From: Xylocopa sonorina
Taxonomy: Eukaryota; Arthropoda; Insecta; Hymenoptera; Apidae
Assembly: GCF_050948175.1 (NCBI RefSeq)
Contig: NW_027490533.1
Span: forward strand, 1 to 64,000
Direction of reading: 5' to 3'
DNA: 64,000 nt
Shown: positions 39,054 through 52,952 of the stretch, one piece after another
How positions within the stretch are numbered: the stretch's first letter is position 1
Layout: every line of letters starts with the position of its first letter
Made by a program: the position numbers and the translations under genes
The notes under the pieces: model-generated
What the model saw: the letters and a program-made list of their open reading frames with translations, nothing else
Told to the model about the DNA's origin: nothing
The model's database searches: none

Positions 39054-39923
39054 TCAACGTCTACACTTCAAATGAATGTGAATGTGACACTTCCTCGCTA
39101 GGAAATAGCGTTTGCAGATGTCTGCGTATCGTAGCAGTAGAGTTCTAATGCTTCTTAAAACGCGATATCGCATCTCATTTCTATGTTTCATGGTAAGATA
39201 TAATACGATTTGCGAAGTGTTATGTATTCCTCGGCTACACTTCAAATGAATGTAAATGCGACACTTCTTTGCAAGGAAATAGCGATTGCAGATGTCTACG
39301 TATCGTAGCAGTAGAGTTCTTATGATTCTTAAAACGCGATATCGCATCTCATTTCTATGTTTCATGGTAAGATATAATATGATTTGCGAAGTGTTATGTA
39401 TTCTTCGTCTACACATCAAATGAATGTAAATGAGACACTTCCTTGCAAGGAAATAGCGTTTGCAGATGTCTACGTATCGTAGCAATAGAGTTCTAATGCT
39501 TCTTAAAACGAGATATTGCATCTCATATCTATGTTTCATGATAAGATATAATATTCATTGCGAAGTGTTATGCATTCCTCGTCTACGATTCAAATGAATG
39601 TAAATGCGACACTTCCTTGCAAGGAAATAGCGTTTGCAGATGTCTACGTATCGTAGCAATAGAGTTCTTATGATTCTTAAAACGTGATATCGCATCTCAT
39701 TTCTATGCTTCATGGTAAGGTATAATATGATTTGCGAACTGTTATGTATCCGTCGTCTACACTTCAAATGAATGTAAATGCGACACTTCCTTGCAAGGAA
39801 ATAGCGTTTGCAGATGTCTACGTATCGTAGCAATAGAGTTCTAATGCTTCTTAAAACGCGATATCGCATCTCATTTCTATGTTTCATGGTAAGATATAAT
39901 ATGATTTGCGAAGTGTTATGTAT
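39054..39923. repeat. 870-bp 5-mer, tandem copy 1 of 3
   Basis: Begins after gtattcaacg. The same point recurs at 39,924 and 40,794. It differs from copies 2 and 3 by ggctacacttc (near 39,233) where they have ggctacacctc. Confidence 0.87.
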
Positions 39924-40793
39924 TCAACGTCTACACTTCAAATGAATGTGAATGTGACACTTCCTCGCTAGGAAATAGCGTTTGCAGATGTCTGCGTATC
40001 GTAGCAGTAGAGTTCTAATGCTTCTTAAAACGCGATATCGCATCTCATTTCTATGTTTCATGGTAAGATATAATACGATTTGCGAAGTGTTATGTATTCC
40101 TCGGCTACACCTCAAATGAATGTAAATGCGACACTTCTTTGCAAGGAAATAGCGATTGCAGATGTCTACGTATCGTAGCAGTAGAGTTCTTATGATTCTT
40201 AAAACGCGATATCGCATCTCATTTCTATGTTTCATGGTAAGATATAATATGATTTGCGAAGTGTTATGTATTCTTCGTCTACACATCAAATGAATGTAAA
40301 TGAGACACTTCCTTGCAAGGAAATAGCGTTTGCAGATGTCTACGTATCGTAGCAATAGAGTTCTAATGCTTCTTAAAACGAGATATTGCATCTCATATCT
40401 ATGTTTCATGATAAGATATAATATTCATTGCGAAGTGTTATGCATTCCTCGTCTACGATTCAAATGAATGTAAATGCGACACTTCCTTGCAAGGAAATAG
40501 CGTTTGCAGATGTCTACGTATCGTAGCAATAGCGTTCTTATGATTCTTAAAACGTGATATCGCATCTCATTTCTATGCTTCATGGTAAGGTATAATATGA
40601 TTTGCGAACTGTTATGTATCCGTCGTCTACACTTCAAATGAATGTAAATGCGACACTTCCTTGCAAGGAAATAGCGTTTGCAGATGTCTACGTATCGTAG
40701 CAATAGAGTTCTAATGCTTCTTAAAACGCGATATCGCATCTCATTTCTATGTTTCATGGTAAGATATAATATGATTTGCGAAGTGTTATGTAT
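39924..40793. repeat. 870-bp 5-mer, tandem copy 2 of 3
   Basis: Almost identical to its neighbours. It carries gcaatagcgttc near 40,527 where copies 1 and 3 have gcaatagagttc. Confidence 0.87.
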
Positions 40794-41640
40794 TCAACGT
40801 CTACACTTCAAATGAATGTGAATGTGACACTTCCTCGCTAGGAAATAGCGTTTGCAGATGTCTGCGTATCGTAGCAGTAGAGTTCTAATGCTTCTTAAAA
40901 CGCGATATCGCATCTCATTTCTATGTTTCATGGTAAGATATAATACGATTTGCGAAGTGTTATGTATTCCTCGGCTACACCTCAAATGAATGTAAATGCG
41001 ACACTTCTTTGCAAGGAAATAGCGATTGCAGATGTCTACGTATCGTAGCAGTAGAGTTCTTATGATTCTTAAAACGCGATATCGCATCTCATTTCTATGT
41101 TTCATGGTAAGATATAATATGATATGCGAAGTGTTATGTATTCTTCGTCTACACATCAAATGAATGTAAATGAGACACTTCCTTGCAAGGAAATAGCGTT
41201 TGCAGATGTCTACGTATCGTAGCAATAGAGTTCTAATGCTTCTTAAAACGAGATATTGCATCTCATATCTATGTTTCATGATAAGATATAATATTCATTG
41301 CGAAGTGTTATGCATTCCTCGTCTACGATTCAAATGAATGTAAATGCGACACTTCCTTGCAAGGAAATAGCGTTTGCAGATGTCTACGTATCGTAGCAAT
41401 AGAGTTCTTATGATTCTTAAAACGTGATATCGCATCTCATTTCTATGCTTCATGGTAAGGTATAATATGATTTGCGAACTGTTATGTATCCGTCGTCTAC
41501 ACTTCAAATGAATGTAAATGCGACACTTCCTTGCAAGGAAATAGCGTTTGCAGATGTCTACGTATCGTAGCAATAGAGTTCTAATGCTTCTTAAAACGCG
41601 ATATCGCATCTCATTTCTATGTTTCATGGTAAGATATAAT
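40794..41640. repeat. 870-bp 5-mer, tandem copy 3 of 3 (end replaced)
   Basis: Follows copies 1 and 2 until about 41,640, where the next monomer is atacgatttgcg with ggctac, not another gtattcaacg unit. It has gatatgcgaag near 41,122 where the others have gatttgcgaag. Confidence 0.85.
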
Positions 41641-42318
41641 ACGATTTGCGAAGTGTTATGTATTCCTCGGCTACACTTCAAATGAATGTAAATGCGACAC
41701 TTCTTTGCAAGGAAATAGCGATTGCAGATGTCTACGTATCGTAGCAATAGAGTTCTTATGATCCTTAAAACGCGATATCGCATCTCATTTCTATGTTTCA
41801 TGGTAAGATACAATATGATTTGCGAAGTGTTATGTATTCCTCGTCTACACTTCAAATGAATGTGAATGCGACACTTCCTCGCTGGGAAATAGCGTTTGCA
41901 GATGTCTACGTATCGAAGCAACAGAGTTCAAATGCTTCTTAAAACGAGATATTGCATCACATATCTATGTTTCATGATAAGATATAATATTCATTGCGAA
42001 GTGTTATGTATTCTTCGTCTACACATCAAATGAATGTAAATGGAACACTTCCTTGCAAGGAAATAGCGTTTGCAGATGTCTACGTATCGTAGCAATAGAG
42101 TTCTTATGATTCTTAAAAAGCGATATCGCATCTCATTTCTATGTTTCATGGTAAAGTATAATATGATTTGCGAAGTGTTATGTATCCGTCGTCTACACTT
42201 CAAATGAATGTAAATGCGACACTTTCTTGCAAGGAAATAGCGTTTGCAGATGTCTACGTATCGTAGCAATAGAGTTCTTATGATTCTTAAAACGCGATAT
42301 CGCATCTCATTTCTATGC

Positions 42319-45300
42319 TTCATGGTAAGATATAATATGATTTGCGGAGTGTTATGTATTCCTCGTCTACACTTCTAATGAATGTAAATGCGACACTTCT
42401 TTGCAAGGAAATAGCGTTTGCAGATGTCTACGTATCGTAGCAGTAGAGTTTTAATGCTTCTTAAAACGCGATATCGCATCTCATTTCTATGTTTCATGGT
42501 AAGGTACAATATGATTTGCGAAGTGTTATGTATTCCTCGTCTACACTTCAAATGAATGTAAATGCGACACTTTCTTGCAAGGAAATAGCGTTTGCAGATG
42601 TCTACGTATCGTAGCAATGGATTTCTGATGCTTCTTAAAACGCGATATCGCATCTCATTTCTATCTTTCATGGTAAGATATAATATGATTTGCGGAGTGA
42701 TATGTATTCCTCGTCTACACTTCAAATGAATGTAAATGCGACACTTTCTTGCAAGGAAATAGCGTTTGCAGATGTCTACGTATCGTAGCAATGGATTTCT
42801 GATGCTTCTTAAAACGCGATATCGCATGTCATTTCTATGTTTCATGGTAAGATATAATATGATTTGCGAAGTGTTATGTATTCCTCGTCTACACTTCAAA
42901 TCAAAGTAAATGCGACACTTCTTTGCAAGGAAATAGCATTTGCAGATGACTACGTATCGTTGCAATAGAGTTCTGATGATTCTTAAAACGCGATATTGCA
43001 TCTCATTTCTATGTTTCATGGTAAGATATAATATGATTTGCGGAGTGTTATGTATTCCTCGTCTACACTTCAAATGAATGTAAATGCGACACTTCCTTGC
43101 AAGAAAATAGCGTTTGCAGATGTCTACGTATCGAAGCAATAGAGTTCTAATGCTTCTTAAAACGAGATATTGCATCTCATATCTATGTTTCATGATAAGA
43201 TATAATATTCATTGCGAAGTGTTATGCATTCCTCGTCTACGATTCAAATGAATGTAAATGCGACACTTCCTTGCAAGGAAATAGCGTTTGCAGATGTCTA
43301 CGTATCGTAGCAATAGAGTTCTTATGATTCTTAAAACGTGATATCGCATCTCATTTCTATGCTTCATGGTAAGGTATAATATGATTTGCGAACTGTTATG
43401 TATCCGTCGTCTACACTTCAAATGAATGTAAATGCGACACTTCCTTCCAAGGAAATAGCGTTTGCAGATGTCTACGTATCGTAGCAATAGAGTTCTAATG
43501 CTTCTTAAAACGCGATATCGCATCTCATTTCTATGTTTCATGGTAAGATATAATATGATTTGCGAAGTGTTATGTATCCGTCGTCTACACTTCAAATAAA
43601 TGTAAATGCGACACTTCCTTGCAAGGAAATAGCGTTTGCAGATGTCTACGTATCGTAGCAATAGAGTTCTAATGCTTCTTAAAACGCGATATCGCATCTC
43701 ATTTCTATGTTTCATGGTAAGATATAATATGATTTGCGAAGTGTTATGTATTCCTCGACTACATTTCAAATGAATGTGAATGTGACACTTCCTCGCTAGG
43801 AAATAGCGTTTGCAGATGTCTGCGTATCGTAGCAGTAGAGTTCTAATGCTTCTTAAAACGCGATATCGCATCTCATTTCTATGTTTCATTGTAAGATACA
43901 ATATGATTTGCGAAGTGTTATGTATTCCTCGTCGACACTTCAAATGAATGCGAATGCGACACTTCCTCGCTAGGAAACAGCGTTTGCAGATGTCTACGTA
44001 TCGAAGCAATAGAGTTCAAATGCTTCTTAAGACGAGATATTGCATCTCATATCTATGTTTCATGATAAGATATAATATTCATTGCGAAGTGTTATGCATT
44101 CCTCGTCTACGATTCAAATGAATGTAAATGCGACACTTCCTTGCAAGGAAATAGCGTTTGCAGATGTCTACGTATCGTAGCAATAGAGTTCTAATGCTTC
44201 TTAAAACGCGATATCGCATCTCATTTCTATGTTTCATGGTAAGATATAATATGATTTGCGAAGTGTTATGTATTCAACGTCTACACTTCAAATGAATGTG
44301 AATGTGACACTTCCTCGCTAGGAAATAGCGTTTGCAGATGTCTGCGTATCGTAGCAGTAGAGTTCTAATGCTTCTTAAAACGCGATATCGCATCTCATTT
44401 CTATGTTTCATGGTAAGATATAATACGATTTGCGAAGTGTTATGTATTCCTCGGCTACACCTCAAATGAATGTAAATGCGACACTTCTTTGCAAGGAAAT
44501 AGCGATTGCAGATGTCTACGTATCGTAGCAGTAGAGTTCTTATGATTCTTAAAACGCGATATCGCATCTCATTTCTATGTTTCATGGTAAGATATAATAT
44601 GATTTGCGAAGTGTTATGTATTCTTCGTCTACACATCAAATGAATGTAAATGAGACACTTCCTTGCAAGGAAATAGCGTTTGCAGATGTCTACGTATCGT
44701 AGCAATAGAGTTCTAATGCTTCTTAAAACGAGATATTGCATCTCATATCTATGTTTCATGATAAGATATAATATTCATTGCGAAGTGTTATGCATTCCTC
44801 GTCTACGATTCAAATGAATGTAAATGCGACACTTCCTTGCAAGGAAATAGCGTTTGCAGATGTCTACGTATCGTAGCAATAGAGTTCTTATGATTCTTAA
44901 AACGTGATATCGCATCTCATTTCTATGCTTCATGGTAAGGTATAATATGATTTGCGAACTGTTATGTATCCGTCGTCTACACTTCAAATGAATGTAAATG
45001 CGACACTTCCTTGCAAGGTAATAGCGTTTGCAGATGTCTACGTATCGTAGCAATAGAGTTCTAATGCTTCTTAAAACGCGATATCGCATCTCATTTCTAT
45101 GTTTCATGGTAAGATATAATACGATTTGCGAAGTGTTATGTATTCCTCGGCTACACTTCAAATGAATGTAAATGCGACACTTCTTTGCAAGGAAATAGCG
45201 ATTGCAGATGTCTACGTATCGTAGCAATAGAGTTCTTATGATCCTTAAAACGCGATATCGCATCTCATTTCTATGTTTCATGGTAAGATACAATATGATT

Positions 45301-45798
45301 TGCGAAGTGTTATGTATTCCTCGTCTACACTTCAAATGAATGTGAATGCGACACTTCCTCGCTGGGAAATAGCGTTTGCAGATGTCTACGTATCGAAGCA
45401 ATAGAGTTCAAATGCTTCTTAAAACGAGATATTGCATCACATATCTATGTTTCATGATAAGATATAATATTCATTGCGAAGTGTTATGTATTCTTCGTCT
45501 ACACATCAAATGAATGTAAATGAAACACTTCCTTGCAAGGAAATAGCGTTTGCAGATGTCTACGTATCGTAGCAATAGAGTTCTTATGATTCTTAAAAAG
45601 CGATATCGCATCTCATTTCTATGTTTCATGGTAAAGTATAATATGATTTGCGAAGTGTTATGTATCCGTCGTCTACACTTCAAATGAATGTAAATGCGAC
45701 ACTTTCTTGCAAGGAAATAGCGTTTGCAGATGTCTACGTATCGCAGCAATAGAGTTCTTATGATTCTTAAAACGCGATATCGCATCTCATTTCTATGC
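42319..45798. repeat. Block Q: 20-monomer HOR (3,480 bp)
   Basis: Copy of block P with one 870-bp unit instead of three (44,274-44,759 part) and two extra monomers at about 42,613-42,962 (both with caatggatttctgatgc entry, one with atgtcatttc and caaatcaaag). The start is a join: gcttcatggtaag, which ends block P, leads into ataatatgatttgcgg, the start type of P. Its single 870-bp unit carries acctcaaatg, so it is closest to copies 2 and 3 in P. Confidence 0.85.
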
Positions 45799-47558
45799 TT
45801 CATGGTAAGGTATAATATGATTTGCGAACTTTTATGTATCCGTCGTCTACACTTCAAATGAATGTAAATGCGACACTTCCTTGCAAGGAAATAGCGTTTG
45901 CAGATGTCTACGTATCGTAGCAATAGAGTTCTAATGCTTCTTAAAACGCGATATCGCATCTCATTTCTATGTTTCATGGTAAGATATAATATGATTTGCG
46001 AAGTGTTATGTATTCAACGTCTACACTTCAAATGAATGTGAATGTGACACTTCCTCGCTAGGAAATAGCGTTTGCAGATGTCTGCGTATCGCAGCAGTAG
46101 AGTTCTAATGCTTCTTAAAACGCGATATCGCATCTCATTTCTATGTTTGATGGTAAGATATAATACGATTTGCGAAGTGTTATGTATTCCTCGGCTACAC
46201 TTCAAATGAATGTAAATGCGACACTTCTTTGCAAGGAAATAGCGATTGCAGATGTCTACGTATCGTAGCAGTAGAGTTCTTATGATTCTTAAAACGCGAT
46301 ATCGCATCTCATTTCTATGTTTCATGGTAAGATATAATATGATTTGCGAAGAGTTATGTATTCTTCGTCTACACATCAAATGAATGTAAATGAGACACTT
46401 CCTTGCAAGGAAATAGCGTTTGCAGATGTCTACGTATCGTAGCAATAGAGTTCTAATGCTTCTTAAAACGAGATATTGCATCTCATATCTATGTTTCATG
46501 ATAAGATATAATATTCATTGCGAAGTGTTATGCATACCTCGTCTACGATTCAAATGAATGTAAATGCGACACTTCCTTGCAAGGAAATAGCGTTTGCAGA
46601 TGTCTACGTATCGTAGCAATAGAGTTCTTATGATTCTTAAAACGTGATATCGCATCTCATTTCTATGCTTCATGGTAAAGTATAATATGATTTGCGAAGT
46701 GTTATGTATCCGTCGTCTACACTTCAAATGAATGTAAACGCGACACTTTCTTGCAAGGAAATAGCGTTTGCAGATGTCTACGTATCGTAGCAATAGAGTT
46801 CTTATGATTCCTAAAACGCGATATCGCATCTCATTTCTATGCTTCATGGTAAGGTATAATATGATTTGCGAACTTTTATGTATCCGTCGTCTACACTTAA
46901 AATGAATGTAAATGCGACACTTCCTTGCAAGGAAATAGCGTTTGCAGATGTCTACGTATCGTAGCAATAGAGTTCTTATGATTCTTAAAACGTGATATCG
47001 CATCTCATTTCTATGCTTCATGGTAAGGTATAATATGATTTGCGAACTGTTATGTATCCGTCGTCTACACTTCAAATGAATGTAAATGCGACACTTCCTT
47101 GCAAGGAAATAGCGTTTGCAGATGTCTACGTATCGTAGCAATAGAGTTCTAATGCTTCTTAAAACGCGATATCGCATCTCATTTCTATGTTTCATGGTAA
47201 GATATAATACGATTTGCGAAGTGTTATGTATTCCTCGGCTACACTTCAAATGAATGTAAATGCGACACTTCTTTGCAAGGAAATAGCGATTGCAGATGTC
47301 TACGTATCGTAGCAATAGAGTTCTTATGATCCTTAAAACGCGATATCGCATCTCATTTCTATGTTTCATGGTAAGATACAATATGATTTGCGAAGTGTTA
47401 TGTATTCCTCGTCTACACTTCAAATGAATGTGAATGCGACACTTCCTCGCTGGGAAATAGCGTTTGCAGATGTCTACGTATCGAAGCAATAGAGTTCAAA
47501 TGCTTCTTAAAACGAGATATTGCATCACATATCTATGTTTCATGATAAGATATAATAT
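45799..47558. repeat. Transitional segment before the last HOR domain
   Basis: Follows the order gaacttttatg, gtattcaacg, ggctac, gtattcttcg, then a type-X monomer with gcatacctcg (46,531) and further monomers of block P/Q kind. The part from 46,515 to 47,558 is 6 monomers and shares its last part with 48,951-49,646, with two more monomers in this copy. Confidence 0.75.
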
Positions 47559-49646
47559 TCATTGCGAAGTGTTATGCATTCCTCGTCTACGATTCAAATG
47601 AATGTAAATGCGACACATCCTTGAAAGGAAATAACGTTTGCAGATGTCTACGTATCGTAGCAATAGAGTTCTAATGCTTCCTAAAACGCGATATCGCATC
47701 TCATTTCTATGTTTCATGGTAAGATATAATGTGATTTGCGAAGTGTTATGTATTCCTCGTCTACACTTCAAATGAATGTGAATGTGACACTTCCTCGCTA
47801 GGAAATAGCGTTTGCAGATGTCTGCGTATCGTAGCAGTAGAGTTCTAATGCTTCTTAAAATGCGATATCGCAACTCATTTCTACGTTTCATGGTAAGATA
47901 CAATATGATTTGCGAAGTGTTATGTATTCTTCGTCTACACATCAAATGAATGTAAATGAGACACTTCCTTGCAAGGAAATAGCGTTTGCAGATGTCTACG
48001 TATCGTAGCAATAGAGTTCTTATGATTCTTAAAAAGCGATATCGCATCTCATTTCTATGTTTCATGGTAAAGTATAATATGATTTGCGAAGTGTTATGTA
48101 TCCGTCGTCTACACTTCAAATGAATGTAAATGCGACACTTTCTTGCAAGGAAATAGCTTTTGCAGATGTCTACGTATCGTAGCAATAGAGTTCTTATGAT
48201 TCTTAAAACGCGATATCGCATCTCATTTCTATGCTTCATGGTAAGGTATAATATGATTTGCGAACTTTTATGTATCCGTCGTCTACACTTCAAATGAATG
48301 TAAATGCGACACTTCCTTGCAAGGAAATAGCGTTTGCAGATGTCTACGTATCGTAGCAATAGAGTTCTAATGCTTCTTAAAACGCGATATCGCATCTCAT
48401 TTCTATGTTTCATGGTAAGATATAATATGATTTGCGAAGTGTTATGTATTCAACGTCTACACTTCAAATGAATGTGAATGTGACACTTCCTCGCTAGGAA
48501 GTAGCGTTTGCAGATGTCTGCGTATCGTAGCAGTAGAGTTCTAATGCTTCTTAAAACGCGATATCGCATCTCATTTCTATGTTTCATGGTAAGATATAAT
48601 ACGATTTGCGAAGTGTTATGTATTCCTCGGCTACACTTCAAATGAATGTAAATGCGACACTTCTTTGCAAGGAAATAGCGATTGCAGATGTCTACGTATC
48701 GTAGCAGTAGAGTTCTTATGATTCTTAAAACGCGATATCGCATCTCATTTCTATGTTTCATGGTAAGATATAATATGATTTGCGAAGTGTTATGTATTCT
48801 TCGTCTACACATCAAATGAATGTAAATGAGACACTTCCTTGCAAGGAAATAGCGTTTGCAGATGTCTACGTATCGTAGCAATAGAGGTCTAATGCTTCTT
48901 AAAACGAGATATTGCATCTCATATCTATGTTTCATGATAAGATATAATATTCATTGCGAAGTGTTATGCATACCTCGTCTACGATTCAAATGAATGTAAA
49001 TGCGACACTTCCTTGCAAGGAAATAGCGTTTGCAGATGTCTACGTATCGTAGCAATAGAGTTCTTATGATTCTTAAAACGTGATATCGCATCTCATTTCT
49101 ATGCTTCATGGTAAGGTATAATATGATTTGCGAACTGTTATGTATCCGTCGTCTACACTTCAAATGAATGTAAATGCGACACTTCCTTGCAAGGAAATAG
49201 CGTTTGCAGATGTCTACGTATCGTAGCAATAGAGTTCTAATGCTTCTTAAAACGCGATATCGCATCTCATTTCTATGTTTCATGGTAAGATATAATACGA
49301 TTTGCGAAGTGTTATGTATTCCTCGGCTACACTTCAAATGAATGTAAATGCGACACTTCTTTGCAAGGAAATAGCGATTGCAGATGTCTACGTATCGTAG
49401 CAATAGAGTTCTTATGATCCTTAAAACGCGATATCGCATCTCATTTCTATGTTTCATGGTAAGATACAATATGATTTGCGAAGTGTTATGTATTCCTCGT
49501 CTACACTTCAAATGAATGTGAATGCGACACTTCCTCGCTGGGAAATAGCGTTTGCAGATGTCTACGTATCGAAGCAATAGAGTTCAAATGCTTCTTAAAA
49601 CGAGATATTGCATCACATATCTATGTTTCATGATGAGATATAATAT
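47559..49646. repeat. Modular HOR, 12-mer form (H0)
   Basis: Starts at a type-X monomer followed by acatccttgaaagg and aaataacg, the marker that opens every unit in this domain. Type-X spacing is 8 + 4. The final four monomers match the end of the later 9-mer tail (offset 3,306 bp to 52.3-52.95 kb), so this form lacks the front of the tail. Confidence 0.85.
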
Positions 49647-52600
49647 TCATTGCGAAGTGTTATGCATTCCTCGTCTACGATTCAAATGAATGTAAATGCG
49701 ACACATGCTTGAAAGGAAATAACGTTTGCAGATGTCTACGTATCGTAGCAATAGAGTTCTAATGCTTCCTAAAACGCGATATCGCATCTCATTTCTATGT
49801 TTCATGGTAAGATATAATGTGATTTGCGAAGTGTTATGTATTCCTCGTCTACACTTCAAATGAATGTGAATGTGACACTTCCTCGCTAGGAAATAGCGTT
49901 CGCAGATGTCTGCGTATCGTAGCAGTAGAGTTCTAATGCTTCTTAAAATGCGATATCGCAACTCATTTCTACGTTTCATGGTAAGATATAATACGATTTG
50001 CGAAGTGTTATGTATTCCTCGGCTACACTTCAAATGAATGTAAATGCGACACTTCTTTGCAAGGAAATAGCGATTGCAGATGTCTACGTATCGTAGCAAT
50101 AGAGTTCTTATGATTCTTAAAAAGCGATATCGCATCTCATTTCTATGTTTCATGGTAAAGTATAATATGATTTGCGAAGTGTTATGTATCCGTCGTCTAC
50201 ACTTCAAATGAATGTAAATGCGACACTTTCTTGCAAGGAAATAGCGTTTGCAGATGTCTACGTATCGTAGCAATAGAGTTCTTATGATTCTTAAAACGCG
50301 ATATCGCATCTCATTTCTATGCTTCATGGTAAGGTATAATATGATTTGCGAACTTTTATGTATCCGTCGTCTACACTTCAAATGAATGTAAATGCGACAC
50401 TTCCTTGCAAGGAAATAGCGTTTGCAGATGTCTACGTATCGTAGCAATAGAGTTCTAATGCTTCTTAAAACGCGATATCGCATCTCATTTCTATGTTTCA
50501 TGGTAAGATATAATATGATTTGCGAAGTGTTATGTATTCAACGTCTACACTTCAAATGAATGTGAATGTGACACTTCCTCGCTAGGAAATAGCGTTTGCA
50601 GATGTCTGCGTATCGTAGCAGTAGAGTTCTAATGCTTCTTAAAACGCGATATCGCATCTCATTTCTATGTTTCATGGTAAGATATAATACGATTTGCGAA
50701 GTGTTATGTATTCCTCGGCTACACTTCAAATGAATGTAAATGCGACACTTCTTTGCAAGGAAATAGCGATTGCAGATGTCTACGTATCGTAGCAGTAGAG
50801 TTCTTATGATTCTTAAAACGCGATATCGCATCTCATTTCTATGTTTCATGGTAAGATATAATATGATTTGCGAAGTGTTATGTATTCTTCGTCTACACAT
50901 CAAATGAATGTAAATGAGACACTTCCTTGCAAGGAAATAGCGTTTGCAGATGTCTACGTATCGTAGCAATAGAGTTCTAATGCTTCTTAAAACGCGATAT
51001 CGCATCTCATTTCTATGTTTCATGGTAAGATATAATGTGATTTGCGAAGTGTTATGTATTCCTCGTCTACACTTCAAATGAATGTGAATGTGACACTTCC
51101 TCGCTAGGAAATAGCGTTTGCAGATGTCTGCGTATCGTAGCAGTAGAGTTCTAATGCTTCTTAAAATGCGATATCGCAACTCATTTCTACGTTTCATGGT
51201 AAGATACAATATGATTTGCGAATTGTTATGTATTCCTCGTCTACACTTCAAATGAATGTGAATGCGACACTTCCTCGCTAGGAAATAGCGTCTGCAGATG
51301 TCTACGTATCGAAGCAATGGAGTTCAAATGCTTCTTAAAACGAGATATTGCATCTCATATCTATGTTTCATGATAAGATATAATATTCATTGCGAAGTGT
51401 TATGCATTCTTCGCCTACGATTCAAATGAATGTAAATGCAACACTTCCTTGCAAGGAAATAGCGTTTGCAGATGTCTACGTATCGTAGCAGTTGAGTTCT
51501 AATGCTTCTTAAAACGCGATATCGCACCTCATTTCTATGTTTCATGGTAAGATATAATATGATTTGCGGAGTGTTATGTATTCCTCGTCTACACTTCAAA
51601 TGAATGTAAATGCGACACTTCCTTGCAAGGATATAGCGTTTGCAGATGTCTACGTATCGAAGCAATAGATTTCAAATGCTTCTTAAAACGAGATATTGCA
51701 TCTCATATCTATATTTCATGATAAGATATAATATTCATTGCGAAGTGTTATGCATTCCTCGTCTACGATTCAAATGAATGTAAATGCGACACTTCCTTGC
51801 AAGGAAATACCGTTTGCAGATGTCTACGGATCGTAGCAATAGAGTTCTAATGCTTCTTAAAACGCGATATCGCATCTCATTTCTATGTTTCATGGTAAGA
51901 TATAATACGATTTGCGAAGTGTTATGTACTCCTCGTCTACACTTCAAATGAATGTGAATGCGACACTTCCTCGCTAGGAAATAGCGTTTGCAGATGTCTA
52001 CGTATCGGAGCAATAGAGTTCAAATGCTTCTCAAAACGCGATATCGCATCTCATTTCTATGTTTCATGGTAAGATATAATATGATTTGCGGAGTGTTATG
52101 TATTCCTCGTCTACACTTCAAATGAATGTAAATGCGACACTTCCTTGCAAGGAAATAGCGTTTGCAAATGTCTACCTATCGTAGCAGTAGTGTTCTAATG
52201 CTTCTTAGAACGCGATATCGCATCTCATTTCTATGTTTCATGGTAAGATACAATATGATTTGCGAAGTGTTATGTATTCCTCGTCTACACTTCAAATGAA
52301 TGTGAATGCGACACTTCCTCGCTAGGAAATAGCGTTTGCAGATGTCTACGTATCGTAGCAATAGAGTTCTTATGATTCTTAAAACGTGATATCGCATCTC
52401 ATTTCTATGCTTCATGGTAAGGTATAATATGATTTGCGAACTGTTATGTATCCGTCGTCTACACTTCAAATGAATGTAAATGCGACACTTCCTTGCAAGG
52501 AAATAGCGTTTGCAGATGTCTACGTATCGTAGCAATAGAGTTCTAATGCTTCTTAAAACGCGATATCGCATCTCATTTCTATGTTTCATGGTAAGATATA

Positions 52601-52952
52601 ATACGATTTGCGAAGTGTTATGTATTCCTCGGCTACACTTCAAATGAATGTAAATGCGACACTTCTTTGCAAGGAAATAGCGATTGCAGATGTCTACGTA
52701 TCGTAGCAATAGAGTTCTTATGATCCTTAAAACGCGATATCGCATCTCATTTCTATGTTTCATGGTAAGATACAATATGATTTGCGAAGTGTTATGTATT
52801 CCTCGTCTACACTTCAAATGAATGTGAATGCGACACTTCCTCGCTGGGAAATAGCGTTTGCAGATGTCTACGTATCGAAGCAATAGAGTTCAAATGCTTC
52901 TTAAAACGAGATATTGCATCACATATCTATGTTTCATGATAAGATATAATAT
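49647..52952. repeat. Modular HOR, 19-mer form (H1)
   Basis: 10 monomers of variable front (49,647-51,386) plus the 9-mer tail with type-X at 51387, 51735 and next at 52953. The opening marker reads acatgcttgaaagg, one base off the others. One front monomer (about 49,987-50,100) is replaced by a different type relative to H0, H2, H3 and H4. Private base: gaattgttatg near 51,211. Confidence 0.87.
49987..50100. other. Probable one-monomer conversion tract
   Basis: Flanks match 47.9 and 48.0 kb at a constant offset of 2,088 bp, but the monomer between them is atacgatttgcg with ggctacacttc, acttctttgc and gcgattgcag instead of atatgatttgcg with gtattcttcg, cacatc and gagacacttcc. The other units (H0, H2, H3 and H4) all have the second kind. 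Confidence 0.78.

Larger units (their letters stand above)
37447..42318. repeat. Block P: 28-monomer HOR (4,872 bp)
   Basis: Paired with block Q. Left parts align at 4,872 bp (37,503 with 42,375), middle parts at 5,220 bp (37,989 with 43,209; 39,054 with 44,274) and right parts at 3,480 bp (41,295 with 44,775; 41,991 with 45,471). The shifts mean block P lacks a 2-monomer piece present in Q near 42.6-42.97 kb, and holds three copies of an 870-bp 5-mer where Q has one. 28 + 2 - 10 = 20, the size of Q. Shared private landmarks include aaggtacaatatg, catttcattgtaag-like ttcattgtaag (38,667; 43,887) and gactacatttc. Confidence 0.86.
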
